A stretch of 64,000 nt of DNA from the NCBI RefSeq assembly GCF_019396345.1, contig NZ_JAHKRM010000032.1, positions 1 through 64,000 of the forward strand, in the 5' to 3' direction. Origin of the DNA: Nonomuraea guangzhouensis (GTDB taxonomy: Bacteria; Actinomycetota; Actinomycetes; Streptosporangiales; Streptosporangiaceae). The translations under genes were made by a program, and so were the position numbers. Shown here in pieces: positions 22,403 through 30,319 of the stretch. Position 1 is the first letter of the stretch, and the number at the start of each line of letters is the position of its first letter. Below the pieces are notes generated by a model. That model saw only the letters and a list, made by a program, of their open reading frames with translations, was not told the origin of the DNA and made no database searches.

Positions 22403-23396
22403 CACCCTCATGATCCCCGAGTTCGGCGTAGTCCCGGCGGCGAGCGTGCGGCGCACGCTGGCCGGGGCGGAGAAACAAGTGATCGAGCTGGTCGAGCTGG
22501 CCTACCGGCAGCACGGCGAGCAGCAGACCGTGAACCCGCCCTCGTACTTCCTGCGTTTCCCCGACCGGCCGTCGGCGCGCATCATCGCGTTGCCCGCCTC
22601 CATCCGCGGCGACGAGGCCGTGGACGGCGTCAAGTGGATCTCCAGCTTCCCCGCGAACACGGCCGCGGGCATCCCGCGGGCCTCCGGCGTGCTCGTGCTG
22701 AACGACCCCGTCACCGGCCATCCGTACGCCCTCCTGGAGGCCTCCCTGATCAGCGCGGCCAGGACGGCGGCCTCGGCGGTCCTGGCCGCGGACCGGCTCA
22801 CCCGCGGCCACGAGCGCCCGGCCCGCGTGGGCTATGTCGGCTGCGGCCTGATCGCCCACACGATCCACACCTACTTCACCGCGGCCGGCTGGACCTTCGA
22901 GCAGGTCGCCGCCTACGACACCGTCCCGGGCAACGCGGCCCGCTTCACCGACGGCGTCGTCGTGTACGACACGTGCGAGGAGCTCATGCGGGCCTGCGAC
23001 CTGGTGGTGTTCGCCACCGTGGTCGGCACCCCGCACGTCACCGAGCCGGCCGCGCTCGCGCACCACCCGCTCGTCCTGCACGTGTCCCTGCGCGACCTGG
23101 CGCCCGAGCTCATCGCGGACGCCGCCAACGTCGTCGACGACGTGGACCACTGCCTGCGCGCCGGCACCTCCCTCGACCTGGCCGAACAGCTCACCGGCGG
23201 GCGCGGGTTCGTGGACGGCACCCTGTACGACGTCATGACCGGCCGCGTGGAGGTACGCCGCGACCGGCCCGTCATCTTCTCGCCCTTCGGACTGGGGGTG
23301 CTCGACCTGGCCGTCGGGAAATTCGTGTACGAAGGCGTCCGCGCCGCGGGAGAACTCGGAATCGTGCCCGGCTTCTTTCCCGCGCAATCCACCTGA
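22392..23396 (+). CDS. sbnB: SbnB-like N-(2-amino-2-carboxyethyl)-L-glutamate dehydrogenase (2,3-diaminopropionate synthesis)
   Basis: 334 residues. Start ATG 22392 has AGGAG at 22380-22384. The protein belongs to the ornithine cyclodeaminase/mu-crystallin fold; the segments DGVKWISSFP and VGYVGCGLIAHTI (dinucleotide site, about residue 140) match the SbnB subgroup. SbnB oxidatively cleaves N-(2-amino-2-carboxyethyl)-glutamate to 2,3-diaminopropionate plus 2-oxoglutarate. Its normal partner SbnA (PLP enzyme that makes the intermediate from phosphoserine and glutamate) is not in this window and may lie to the left. Its presence argues that diaminopropionate is a building block of the peptide, consistent with the A4 pocket. 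Confidence 0.9.
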   Translation: MLDDTLMIPEFGVVPAASVRRTLAGAEKQVIELVELAYRQHGEQQTVNPPSYFLRFPDRPSARIIALPASIRGDEAVDGVKWISSFPANTAAGIPRASGVLVLNDPVTGHPYALLEASLISAARTAASAVLAADRLTRGHERPARVGYVGCGLIAHTIHTYFTAAGWTFEQVAAYDTVPGNAARFTDGVVVYDTCEELMRACDLVVFATVVGTPHVTEPAALAHHPLVLHVSLRDLAPELIADAANVVDDVDHCLRAGTSLDLAEQLTGGRGFVDGTLYDVMTGRVEVRRDRPVIFSPFGLGVLDLAVGKFVYEGVRAAGELGIVPGFFPAQST

Positions 23397-23448
23397 TGCC
23401 CGACCTGATAACCCCGCGTTATTTCATTCCTGTTGGGAAAGTGAGCCG

Positions 23449-24414
23449 ATGTTGCTGACCACAGCGGACACACACAGCCTGAGCGTCGCGGACGCCGACC
23501 AATTGCGGGTGCTGGCCCGCTCCATCATCCCCGTGGCCCGCGGGCGGCTCGACGCGCCGCCCATGATCGAGGCGTGCCGGCAGGCCGCCGCCGAGCTGCC
23601 CGCCTCGTTCCGGCGGATGCTGAAGACGTTCCAGCGAGACTCCGGCAGCCGGGGCTCGATGGTGATCAGCGGCCTGCCGGTCGATGAGGACTCGCTGCCC
23701 TGCACGCCGCAGACGAGCACGTCGGTGCAGCTCATGGGCACCGTGCCGGCGTTGCTGCTGATGCTGGCGGCCGTCCAGCTCGGCGAGCCGGTCGCCTACC
23801 TGCCGGAGAAGGGCGGCGCCCTGGTGCAGGACGTCGTGCCGGTCAAGGGCAAGGAGGAGTTCCAGGGCAACGCCGGCTCGGTGCAGCTCAGCTTCCACAA
23901 CGAGAACGCCTTCCACGTCCACCGGCCCGACTTCGTGATGCTGCTGTGCCTGCGCGCCGACCACGAGCGGGTCGCGGGGCTCCGTACGTCCTGCATCAGG
24001 GAGGTCATGCCCTTCCTGAGCGAGGCGGACGTGGCGGCGCTGTCCGCGCCCGAGTTCGTGACCGCGGCCCCACCGTCGTTCGGCACCGCCGACCGGGCCG
24101 CGCCCGGGCCCGTGCTGTCCGGCTCGCCGGAGGACCCCGACCTCTGCGTCGACCTGTCGGCCACCGAGCCGCTGACGGCCCGGGCGGCCAAGGCGCTGGA
24201 GGAACTGGGGCGGCTGTTCGACGAGCTGGCGAACACCGCGGTCCTGCGGCCCGGCGACCTGGCCATCGTGGACAACCGGGTGGCGGTGCACGGGCGCACG
24301 GCCTTCCGGCCTCGGTACGACGGGGCCGACCGCTGGCTCCAGCGCACGTTCGTGCTGGCCGACTTCCGCCGCTCGCGTCTCGAGCGCCCGGGCGACGGTC
24401 ACGTCATCGTCTGA
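23449..24414 (+). CDS. Fe(II)/2-oxoglutarate oxygenase, AsnO/VioC-type amino acid beta-hydroxylase
   Basis: 321 residues; clavaminate-synthase-like TauD fold. Iron ligands are His150 and Glu152 (HNE in SFHNENAF) and His281 (AVHGR); Arg299 in LQRTF would hold 2-oxoglutarate. Spacing and length match AsnO (free L-Asn 3-hydroxylase of CDA) and VioC (L-Arg). Because the first visible A domain has an Asn-like pocket, 3-hydroxy-Asn is the favoured product, but substrate choice cannot be proved by reading. It follows the SbnB gene by 52 nt in the same direction. Confidence 0.88.
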   Translation: MLLTTADTHSLSVADADQLRVLARSIIPVARGRLDAPPMIEACRQAAAELPASFRRMLKTFQRDSGSRGSMVISGLPVDEDSLPCTPQTSTSVQLMGTVPALLLMLAAVQLGEPVAYLPEKGGALVQDVVPVKGKEEFQGNAGSVQLSFHNENAFHVHRPDFVMLLCLRADHERVAGLRTSCIREVMPFLSEADVAALSAPEFVTAAPPSFGTADRAAPGPVLSGSPEDPDLCVDLSATEPLTARAAKALEELGRLFDELANTAVLRPGDLAIVDNRVAVHGRTAFRPRYDGADRWLQRTFVLADFRRSRLERPGDGHVIV

Positions 24415-24457
24415 TCGGGTTTCTTGGCGCGGCCGCTCTGTGCACGGAGGAGAATCG

Positions 24458-25390
24458 ATGCAGTTAGGTCCGGAATCGGACACGGTGGCCGGTCCGGCGG
24501 ACGCCGCCAACCTGCCACCGCACCGGCGGCTGCTGCTGTTCTTCCAGGGCAAGCGCGTCTCCCAGATGATCTACGCGCTCACCGTGCTGGGCGTGGCCGA
24601 TCACCTGGCTCGCGGGCCGATGACCGCCGCCGAGCTGGCCGAGGCGGTGGGGGCCGACGCGGGCGCGCTGTACCGGGTGCTGCGCTGCACGGCGTCCGTG
24701 GGGGTCTTCTCCCAGCAACCCGACGGCCGCTTCGCGTTGACTCCCATGGCCGACGCGCTCCGCACGGACAGCGCCGTGAGCCAGCGCGACGTCGTCCTGT
24801 TCGACGGTCACGAGGCGATGTGGCGGCCGCTGGGGGAGATCCTGCACACGCTCCGCACGGGCGAACCGGCCGTCACCCTGGCGCTCGCCGGGCAGCAGGC
24901 GGACGACGCGCCGCGCAGATGGCACAAGGCCCGCTTCGACCGCGTCGCGGACGAGGCGCTGGTGGCGGGCTTCGACTTCGCGAGGTTCAGGAAGATCACG
25001 CAGATCGGTGGCGGCTCGCCGTTGCCGGGCCTGGCGCCCGGCCATGTGCGGGCCGTCTCCGAGGTGCCCGAGGTGCCCGACGGCTCGGAGGCGTACCTGT
25101 TGCGCCATCCCGTTCACGAGTGGGACGACGACCGGGTGCGGGAGACGCTCGGGAGGATCCGGCAGGCCGTCGGCGGGGAGACGCGGCTACTGTTGTGCGC
25201 GTTCGTGCTGTCCGGGCCCAACGCCTGGGACACGGGCAAGTTCGCCGACGTCGACATCATGCTGACCGGCGGCGGCCGGCACCGTGACCTGGCCGAATGG
25301 CGGCGGCTCGTCGGTTCGGCCGGATTCGAGCTGGTCGACCCGCCCCGCACCGGCAGCTGGGCGGTGCTGGAATGCCGGTTAGTTTATTGA
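24458..25390 (+). CDS. O-methyltransferase-like protein with shortened SAM domain
   Basis: 310 residues from ATG 24458, which has GGAGGAG at 24446-24452; an upstream in-frame GTG (24440) would put that site inside the gene. The N-terminal half is a dimerisation/winged-helix domain of the Methyltransf_2 family, and YLLRHPVHEWDDDRV matches the usual post-SAM motif. Between the GGG motif (IGGGSPLPG) and YLLRH only about 22 residues remain, where the family normally has about 60 forming the SAM site. The protein may therefore be inactive as a methyltransferase or have another role. It contains two TTA codons (third codon, 24464-24466, and near the end, 25379-25381). Confidence 0.85.
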   Translation: MQLGPESDTVAGPADAANLPPHRRLLLFFQGKRVSQMIYALTVLGVADHLARGPMTAAELAEAVGADAGALYRVLRCTASVGVFSQQPDGRFALTPMADALRTDSAVSQRDVVLFDGHEAMWRPLGEILHTLRTGEPAVTLALAGQQADDAPRRWHKARFDRVADEALVAGFDFARFRKITQIGGGSPLPGLAPGHVRAVSEVPEVPDGSEAYLLRHPVHEWDDDRVRETLGRIRQAVGGETRLLLCAFVLSGPNAWDTGKFADVDIMLTGGGRHRDLAEWRRLVGSAGFELVDPPRTGSWAVLECRLVY

Positions 25391-25413
25391 AATTTGCACC
25401 AACTCCAAGCGGG

Positions 25414-25442
25414 TTGCTGGTTTGGATCAGTCAGGGTACTTT
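25414..25442 (+). promoter_or_regulatory. Possible promoter of the histidine kinase gene
   Basis: TTGCTG (25414-25419) and TACTTT (25437-25442) are 17 bp apart in a relatively AT-rich gap of 144 bp between the methyltransferase-like gene and the histidine kinase. Fit to the vegetative consensus is only fair. Confidence 0.35.
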
Positions 25443-25534
25443 GGCAATGCGAAATATCATGATCGTCCTGACTTCGTGAGGTCCGATCCTGGTGTGCTTG
25501 CGAGCGCGCGAGGAGATAGAGGCGGCGGGATGCA

Positions 25535-26617
25535 ATGGGGGAATCCGACGCTGGAGCCTCCTTACGGGTGGCCATAGCCGAACATCTGCTGAATGACCGA
25601 CAGCGATTACTCGAAGCCTGCGTCGATGAACTACGCAGAGTAAATAGCTCTATTCTGGGGGACCCGGAATCCGAGCGCCAGATGATCGCCCACTACGCCA
25701 CGATCCTCATGGACGTGGCCGAGGAGCTGCGTGATCCGGACATCGTCCTGGGCGGCGGCAACCTCGACCTGATCCAGGAGATCGCGGCGTCCAGGGCCCG
25801 TAGCCGCATCCACCCCACCGAGTCGCTGCGCGCGGCGGGTGTGCTCTTCGACGTCACGCTCGACTGGCTCGCCCGCACCATGAACCGCGACGCGCTCTCC
25901 GACCAGGTCTTCCTCGATGTCGTACGGTTCCTCAATGCCAGCCTCACCCGCCGCATCCGCGACGCTTCCGCGTGGTACGCCAGCTTCCTGCTGCACGAGG
26001 TGCATCGCGACCAGACGTATGAGCGCGGCCGGATCGCCCGCGAACTCCACGACCGCGTCAGCTACGGCGTCCTGGTCACCCGCCAGCGGCTGGAGGCGTC
26101 CAGGCGCATCTTCGACGACGATCCCCTCGCGGCCATGGAGAAGGTCGCCGAGGCGCAGGACGCGATCGAGGACGCCATGGAGAGCATCCGCAAGCTCATC
26201 AACGACCTGCGCTTCAGCAACGCGGTGGACAACCTGCAGAAGGCGCTGATCGCGTTGCTGAGCGAGATGGCCGGCGAGGTCCGGCACCGCGTGATCGTCA
26301 GCGGCGACGAGAACCGGCTGACGTGCGAGGTGCGCGACGAGGTCTACCTCATCGTCCGCGAGGCCCTGCGCAACGCGCTCAGCCACAGCGCGCCCACCGA
26401 GGTCGCCGTCCGGATCGACATCGCGCCGCACGAGCTGCGCGCGTCGATCGGGGACGACGGCACCGGGTTCGACCCGCTCACCGTCGAGAGCGGCGCGGGC
26501 CTGGCCATCATGGAGGAGCGGGCCAAGCTCCTCGGCGGCTCCGTGGCCATCACCAGCCGCCCGCGCATCGGAACCATGGTCGAACTGCTCATCCCGATCC
26601 TGCGGGAAAGCGAATGA
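25535..26617 (+). CDS. Soluble sensor histidine kinase, HisKA_3 type
   Basis: 360 residues; no transmembrane segment. An all-helical N-terminal sensory region (1-155, function unknown) is followed by the HisKA_3 dimerisation helix with phospho-acceptor His172 (ARELHDRVSYG) and an HATPase domain (REALRNALSHS, GDDGTGF, GAGLAIMEERA). It should phosphorylate the response regulator encoded next, which overlaps its stop (ATGA). The first 45 codons are unusual for this DNA: TTA at codons 10 and 25, and CTA, AGA, GTA, AAT, TCT and ATT. Expression may depend on the rare leucyl tRNA bldA. A cytoplasmic kinase beside a SARP suggests sensing of an internal signal to control the NRPS cluster. Confidence 0.9.
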   Translation: MGESDAGASLRVAIAEHLLNDRQRLLEACVDELRRVNSSILGDPESERQMIAHYATILMDVAEELRDPDIVLGGGNLDLIQEIAASRARSRIHPTESLRAAGVLFDVTLDWLARTMNRDALSDQVFLDVVRFLNASLTRRIRDASAWYASFLLHEVHRDQTYERGRIARELHDRVSYGVLVTRQRLEASRRIFDDDPLAAMEKVAEAQDAIEDAMESIRKLINDLRFSNAVDNLQKALIALLSEMAGEVRHRVIVSGDENRLTCEVRDEVYLIVREALRNALSHSAPTEVAVRIDIAPHELRASIGDDGTGFDPLTVESGAGLAIMEERAKLLGGSVAITSRPRIGTMVELLIPILRESE

Positions 26618-27276
26618 CGGAGAGGAACAGCCGCATCAGGGTCGCCATCGTCGATGATCACACGCTGTTCCGCGTCGGACTCAGAGAGATCATCGAGAAC
26701 CAGAAGGACATGGAGGTCGTCGGTGAGGCGGGCGACGCCTACAACGCCCTGACTCTGGTCGCCCAGGTCAAGCCGGACGTGCTGCTGCTGGACGTGTCCA
26801 TCCCCGGCGGCGACGTCACCGACAACATCCACGAGATCGGCGAGGTGTCCCCGACCACCCGGATCGTCATCCTCAGCATGCAGGACGCCCCCGAGCTCAT
26901 CCTGGAGCTGGTCGGTCTGGGCATCCGCGGCTACCTGCACAAGAGCGCGAGCTGGGACGAGCTGATCGCGGCCATCAGGATGGCGACGCCGGGCACCGAC
27001 CGCGTCCTGCTCGCCGTCTCGCGCCAGTCGCTGCTCGGGATGCCCGCCGGCGCCGCGAACAAGCCCTCGTCCGGCCCGCTGTCGCCACGCGAGCTGGAGG
27101 TCCTCGAGCTGGTCGCCAAGGCCATGAGCAACGCCCAGATCGCGGCCGAGATCATGCTGACCGAGGCCACGGTCAAGCGCCACCTGCACAACATCTTCGT
27201 CAAGCTCGGCGCGGTCTCGCGCATCGACGCCGTCAACAAGGCCACCGCCGCCTCCCTCATCTCCAATGGGGGCTGA
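26614..27276 (+). CDS. NarL/LuxR-family response regulator
   Basis: 220 residues. Receiver domain with acidic pair IVDDH and phospho-acceptor Asp60 (LLLDVSIPGG), conserved Lys in LHKSAS, then a LuxR-type helix-turn-helix (LSPRELEVLELVAKAMSNAQIA, about 150-210). Start ATG overlaps the kinase stop by four bases, so the two are cotranslated. It ends five bases before the convergent SARP gene. Confidence 0.94.
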   Translation: MTERNSRIRVAIVDDHTLFRVGLREIIENQKDMEVVGEAGDAYNALTLVAQVKPDVLLLDVSIPGGDVTDNIHEIGEVSPTTRIVILSMQDAPELILELVGLGIRGYLHKSASWDELIAAIRMATPGTDRVLLAVSRQSLLGMPAGAANKPSSGPLSPRELEVLELVAKAMSNAQIAAEIMLTEATVKRHLHNIFVKLGAVSRIDAVNKATAASLISNGG

Positions 27277-27281
27277 GGGGG

Positions 27282-28052
27282 TCATACGGCCCGCAGGGCG
27301 GGCGCCGAGCCGTTGGTCAGCACCGCCTGCTGCAGCTCCTGCAGCTCCTGCGAAGGGTCCAGGCCGAGGTCGTCACTGAGGATGGTCCGGACGTTGCGGT
27401 AGGCCTGCAGCGCCTCGCTCCGCCGGCCGCTCCTGGTCAGCGCGGAGATGAGCCGGCCGTGGAACCACTCGTGGTGCGGGTGCACGGTCACCAGCGACTT
27501 CAGCTCCCCGATGAGCTCGCGGTGTCGCCCGAGCCGCATGTCCGCCTCGATGCGCAGCTCCAGGGCGTGCAGCCGCTGCTCCCCCAGATGGACGGCGTAC
27601 GCGGTGAGCAGCGGCCCGCGCGGCACGTCGGCCATCGGCTCGCCGGCCCACAGGTCCAGGGCCCGGGACAGCTGCCAGGACGCCTCCTCATAAGAGCGAT
27701 CGTGCAGCAGCCGCCGCCCCTCGGAGGCCAGGTGCTGGAAGAGCCGCACATCAAGCTGCTGGGGGCCGAGCGGCAGGAGGTAGCCGAACGGCCTGGTCAG
27801 CAGCGTCACCTCACCGGACAGCTCGCGGTCGATCGCCTTGCGCAGCTGGTAGACGTACGTCTGGGCGGTGGTCAGCGCGGTCTTGGGCCGCCCGGCGTCC
27901 CACAGCTCCTCCATGAGGCTCTCGAAGGTGACCACCTGGTCGGCGCGGGACAGCAGCAGCGCGAGAATCTGGCGCAGTTTCGGGCTGCTCGGAGTCCACA
28001 CCTTGCTCCCCTCCGACACGGTGACCGTGCCGAGGACCGTGCAACGCACCAT
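27282..28052 (-). CDS. Small SARP (BTAD) transcriptional activator
   Basis: 256 residues from ATG 28052, where the OmpR-type winged helix begins at once (MVRCTVLGTVTVSEG) and a G-rich site precedes it. Winged-helix DNA-binding domain about 1-95 (LRQILALLLSRA, AQTYVYQLRKAI), then the bacterial transcriptional activation domain (about 100-250). No ATPase part, so it has the size of ActII-ORF4/DnrI class pathway activators. It is the likely direct activator of the NRPS cluster, and the phased repeats upstream (28130-28207) suggest control of its own promoter and of the divergent prenyltransferase. Confidence 0.92.
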   Translation of the reverse strand: MVRCTVLGTVTVSEGSKVWTPSSPKLRQILALLLSRADQVVTFESLMEELWDAGRPKTALTTAQTYVYQLRKAIDRELSGEVTLLTRPFGYLLPLGPQQLDVRLFQHLASEGRRLLHDRSYEEASWQLSRALDLWAGEPMADVPRGPLLTAYAVHLGEQRLHALELRIEADMRLGRHRELIGELKSLVTVHPHHEWFHGRLISALTRSGRRSEALQAYRNVRTILSDDLGLDPSQELQELQQAVLTNGSAPALRAV

Positions 28053-28129
28053 TCCAGGCGCCCCCTTTCGTCGAGCTGATCGCCTCTCAGAAACATAGGA
28101 ACATTCGCGGCCGCGGGGCAAGATGCAAA

Positions 28130-28207
28130 GGATGTATTGAAGGATGTATTCCGAAATGGACCAGGGGTGTATCGCAGGGTGTAGACCTCGTCCGGCCTGG
28201 TTGTATT
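28130..28207 (+). promoter_or_regulatory. Array of five GGNTGTA direct repeats, probable SARP operator
   Basis: Copies begin at 28130, 28142, 28165, 28177 and 28199 (GGATGTATT, GGATGTATT, GGGTGTATC, GGGTGTAGA, GGTTGTATT). Steps of 12, 23, 12 and 22 bases keep them on nearly the same face of the helix, as in SARP-bound promoters. The array fills the divergent gap between the SARP and the UbiA-like gene. Confidence 0.6.
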
Positions 28208-28267
28208 CGATTATATTAGGACGTACACCTCTGTCCTTCCCGGTGCGGCGCATTTATTTTTCGAAGT

Positions 28268-29203
28268 ATGGTCACTCTTTCCGGAGTTCGCGCACGGCGT
28301 TGGGGATTACCCTTTTCGCTGGTCCGGCTCTGTCTGTCCGAGGCCCGTCCTGTCGTCCAGATCATCTTCCTGCTCAGGTTCGCCTCCGGCTCCGCGCTGG
28401 GCTCCGGCATGACCGCGAGCGTGCTGCTCGGCGCGTTCGCCTGGGAGTGCGCGGTCGTCTTCGTGTATCTCCTGAACGGCGTTACCGACGTCGTCGAAGA
28501 CGCCGTCAACGCCTCCCGGCGACCCATCGCCCGCGGTGCGCTCCCGCGCGGCTTCGCCCGGGGCTTCGCCTTTCTCGCCGGCGGCCTGGCGCTGCTCGCG
28601 GGGCTCGCGATGGGCGCCGAATTCTTCGCCGCCATCGCCGCGTTCATGCTGCTCGGCTATCTGTACAGTGCTCCGCCGTACCAGCTCAAGCGCCACCCCG
28701 CCGGAGCGGCCGTCGTCGTGACGCTGGGCGGGCTGCTGACCTACTGGGGCGGCCTGGCCAGCGGCGACGGCACGACGGGCGGGCTGTTGACCAACTGGGG
28801 CGACGGCACGCCGGGTGACCCGCTGCTCGCGGCGGGCGTCCTGGCCGTGGCCATGTCGCTGTGGATGGGCCTGGTCGGCACGCCCACCAAGGACTTCTCC
28901 GACACCGCAGGCGACGCCGCCGCCGGGCGCCGTTCGGCGGCGGACCTGTTCGGGGCGTCGGCCGTGCGCCGCGGTGTGGGCCTGACGGCCATCGCGCTGG
29001 GCGGCGCGTACCTGTACGCCGCGTCGGCTCTCGCCCCGATGCTGGTCCCGGCCGCCGCCGTCACCTTGGCCGGCGCCATCGTCCTGGCCGTCCTCGCGGT
29101 CAGCCCTCTGTCGAGGGGGAGCAGGAAGGCGGCGCGGCTGCCGTACCGGGTGTTCATGGCGACCCAGTACGGCACGCACCTGGTCGTAGCCCTCACTCTG
29201 TGA
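28268..29203 (+). CDS. UbiA-family membrane prenyltransferase
   Basis: 311 residues with about eight hydrophobic segments. Two Asp-rich motifs typical of UbiA enzymes are seen: NGVTDVVED (about residue 75; the family usually has NDxxDxxxD) and KDFSDTAGD (about 210). These bind Mg-prenyl diphosphate. The gene is divergent from the SARP and shares its repeat-containing promoter region, so it is probably part of the NRPS regulon, either modifying the product or for a quinone-like lipid. The acceptor cannot be read from sequence. No strong ribosome binding site is seen before the ATG. Confidence 0.82.
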   Translation: MVTLSGVRARRWGLPFSLVRLCLSEARPVVQIIFLLRFASGSALGSGMTASVLLGAFAWECAVVFVYLLNGVTDVVEDAVNASRRPIARGALPRGFARGFAFLAGGLALLAGLAMGAEFFAAIAAFMLLGYLYSAPPYQLKRHPAGAAVVVTLGGLLTYWGGLASGDGTTGGLLTNWGDGTPGDPLLAAGVLAVAMSLWMGLVGTPTKDFSDTAGDAAAGRRSAADLFGASAVRRGVGLTAIALGGAYLYAASALAPMLVPAAAVTLAGAIVLAVLAVSPLSRGSRKAARLPYRVFMATQYGTHLVVALTL

Positions 29204-29241
29204 AGCGAGCCGGGTTCCTGGGCCTGGCGGAGGCGGCCGGG

Positions 29242-30138
29242 TCAGCGGGCGGCGAAGTCCTGAGTCCAGTAGAGCTGTCCCTGCGCGTCCTTGGCCGCGC
29301 CCACCCCGATGAGGGTGTACGAGCAGTTCATGATGTTCTGCCGGTGACCGTCGCTGTTCATCCAGGTCCGGACCACCTCGGCCGCCGACCGCTGGCCCAT
29401 GGCGATGTTCTCGGCCCAGGCCGAGCCGGTGAAACCGGCCGCGCGCATGCGGTCGACCATGTCGCGGCCGTCCTGAGAGTCGTGGTCGAAATAGTCGTTC
29501 TTCGCCATGTCGGCCGAGTGCCCGAACGCGGCCTTGCGCAGCCGGGCGTCGTGCTTGAGGGGTTTGCAGCCACCCTTGGCCCGCTCGGCGTTGGTCAGCC
29601 GGACGACCTCGTTCTCCAGTGACGTGCCGACGGACGTGATGGACGCCTTCCGCTCGGGAGTCGCCGGCGTCTCCGTCTTCCGCGTCGTGGGGGAGGGGGT
29701 GACGCACGTCAGCCGTACGGCGTTGGACCTGGCTGTGCCGCCCCGGTAGTCGGTGGCGACCGCGTAGTACGTACCCTGCTTGCAGGGCAGCCGCAGAGCG
29801 ATGCGGTTCTTCCTGGTGGCGCCGCTCTTGACGACCGGATCGGTGCCGGGGACGGCACGCTTGACCTGGACGCGTAGCAGTGCCGGGTGCACACAGCCAC
29901 GGCGGGCGGCCGCGGTCTGGATCCTGAGCGCGGAGATGTTCGGCCTGACCACGCTCACGCGGCACTCGTCCGATTCAGCGGCCGGCCGGGGAGCCGGCTT
30001 CCTGGTCTGTGCCGGCGTCGAGGTCGGCGCGGTCACCTCGGGCACCGCTCCGGCCGCTTCGACCGGCGGCCGGCTGACGGACGGGGAGCAGGCGGCGAGG
30101 CTGGCGACGGCGGCGAGTACTCCCAGGGGTCTACGCAT
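29242..30138 (-). CDS. CAP/SCP-domain secreted lipoprotein
   Basis: 298 residues from ATG 30138, which has AAGGAA upstream and starts a lipoprotein signal (RRPLGVLAAVASLAAC, lipobox LAAC). A Thr/Pro-rich linker and a beta-rich central region (about 60-160, with Cys residues) lead to a C-terminal CAP domain (about 185-298: LTNAERAKGGCKPL, DHDSQDGRD, AENIAMG, WMNSDGHRQNIMNC). Bacterial CAP proteins are extracellular and of mostly unknown role. It lies downstream of the LPG-synthase-like gene on the same strand after a 181-bp gap. Confidence 0.9.
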   Translation of the reverse strand: MRRPLGVLAAVASLAACSPSVSRPPVEAAGAVPEVTAPTSTPAQTRKPAPRPAAESDECRVSVVRPNISALRIQTAAARRGCVHPALLRVQVKRAVPGTDPVVKSGATRKNRIALRLPCKQGTYYAVATDYRGGTARSNAVRLTCVTPSPTTRKTETPATPERKASITSVGTSLENEVVRLTNAERAKGGCKPLKHDARLRKAAFGHSADMAKNDYFDHDSQDGRDMVDRMRAAGFTGSAWAENIAMGQRSAAEVVRTWMNSDGHRQNIMNCSYTLIGVGAAKDAQGQLYWTQDFAAR

Positions 30139-30319
30139 GGGTTCCTTCAGCGGCGGGGAGAGGATGGTGGTCCCGCATTCTGCCGCGCCATTACCGGACT
30201 TGTCACGCAAAACTGGACATTTCACCTGTGATTAATGTCAACCAGGCGCCCGAGAGGCGTCCATGGCGCTTCGGCGTCCTCCTGGCCGGCGGCCGTGACG
30301 CCGGGGCGTTCCGCCGCGG

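Noticed and set aside
24440..24457. GTG start for the methyltransferase-like gene
   Set aside because: A strong GGAGGAG site lies inside this stretch and is well spaced for the ATG at 24458.
28307..29965. Minus-strand open frame opposite the UbiA-like and CAP genes
   Set aside because: It crosses two real genes with clear motifs, has no recognisable domain and no ribosome site.
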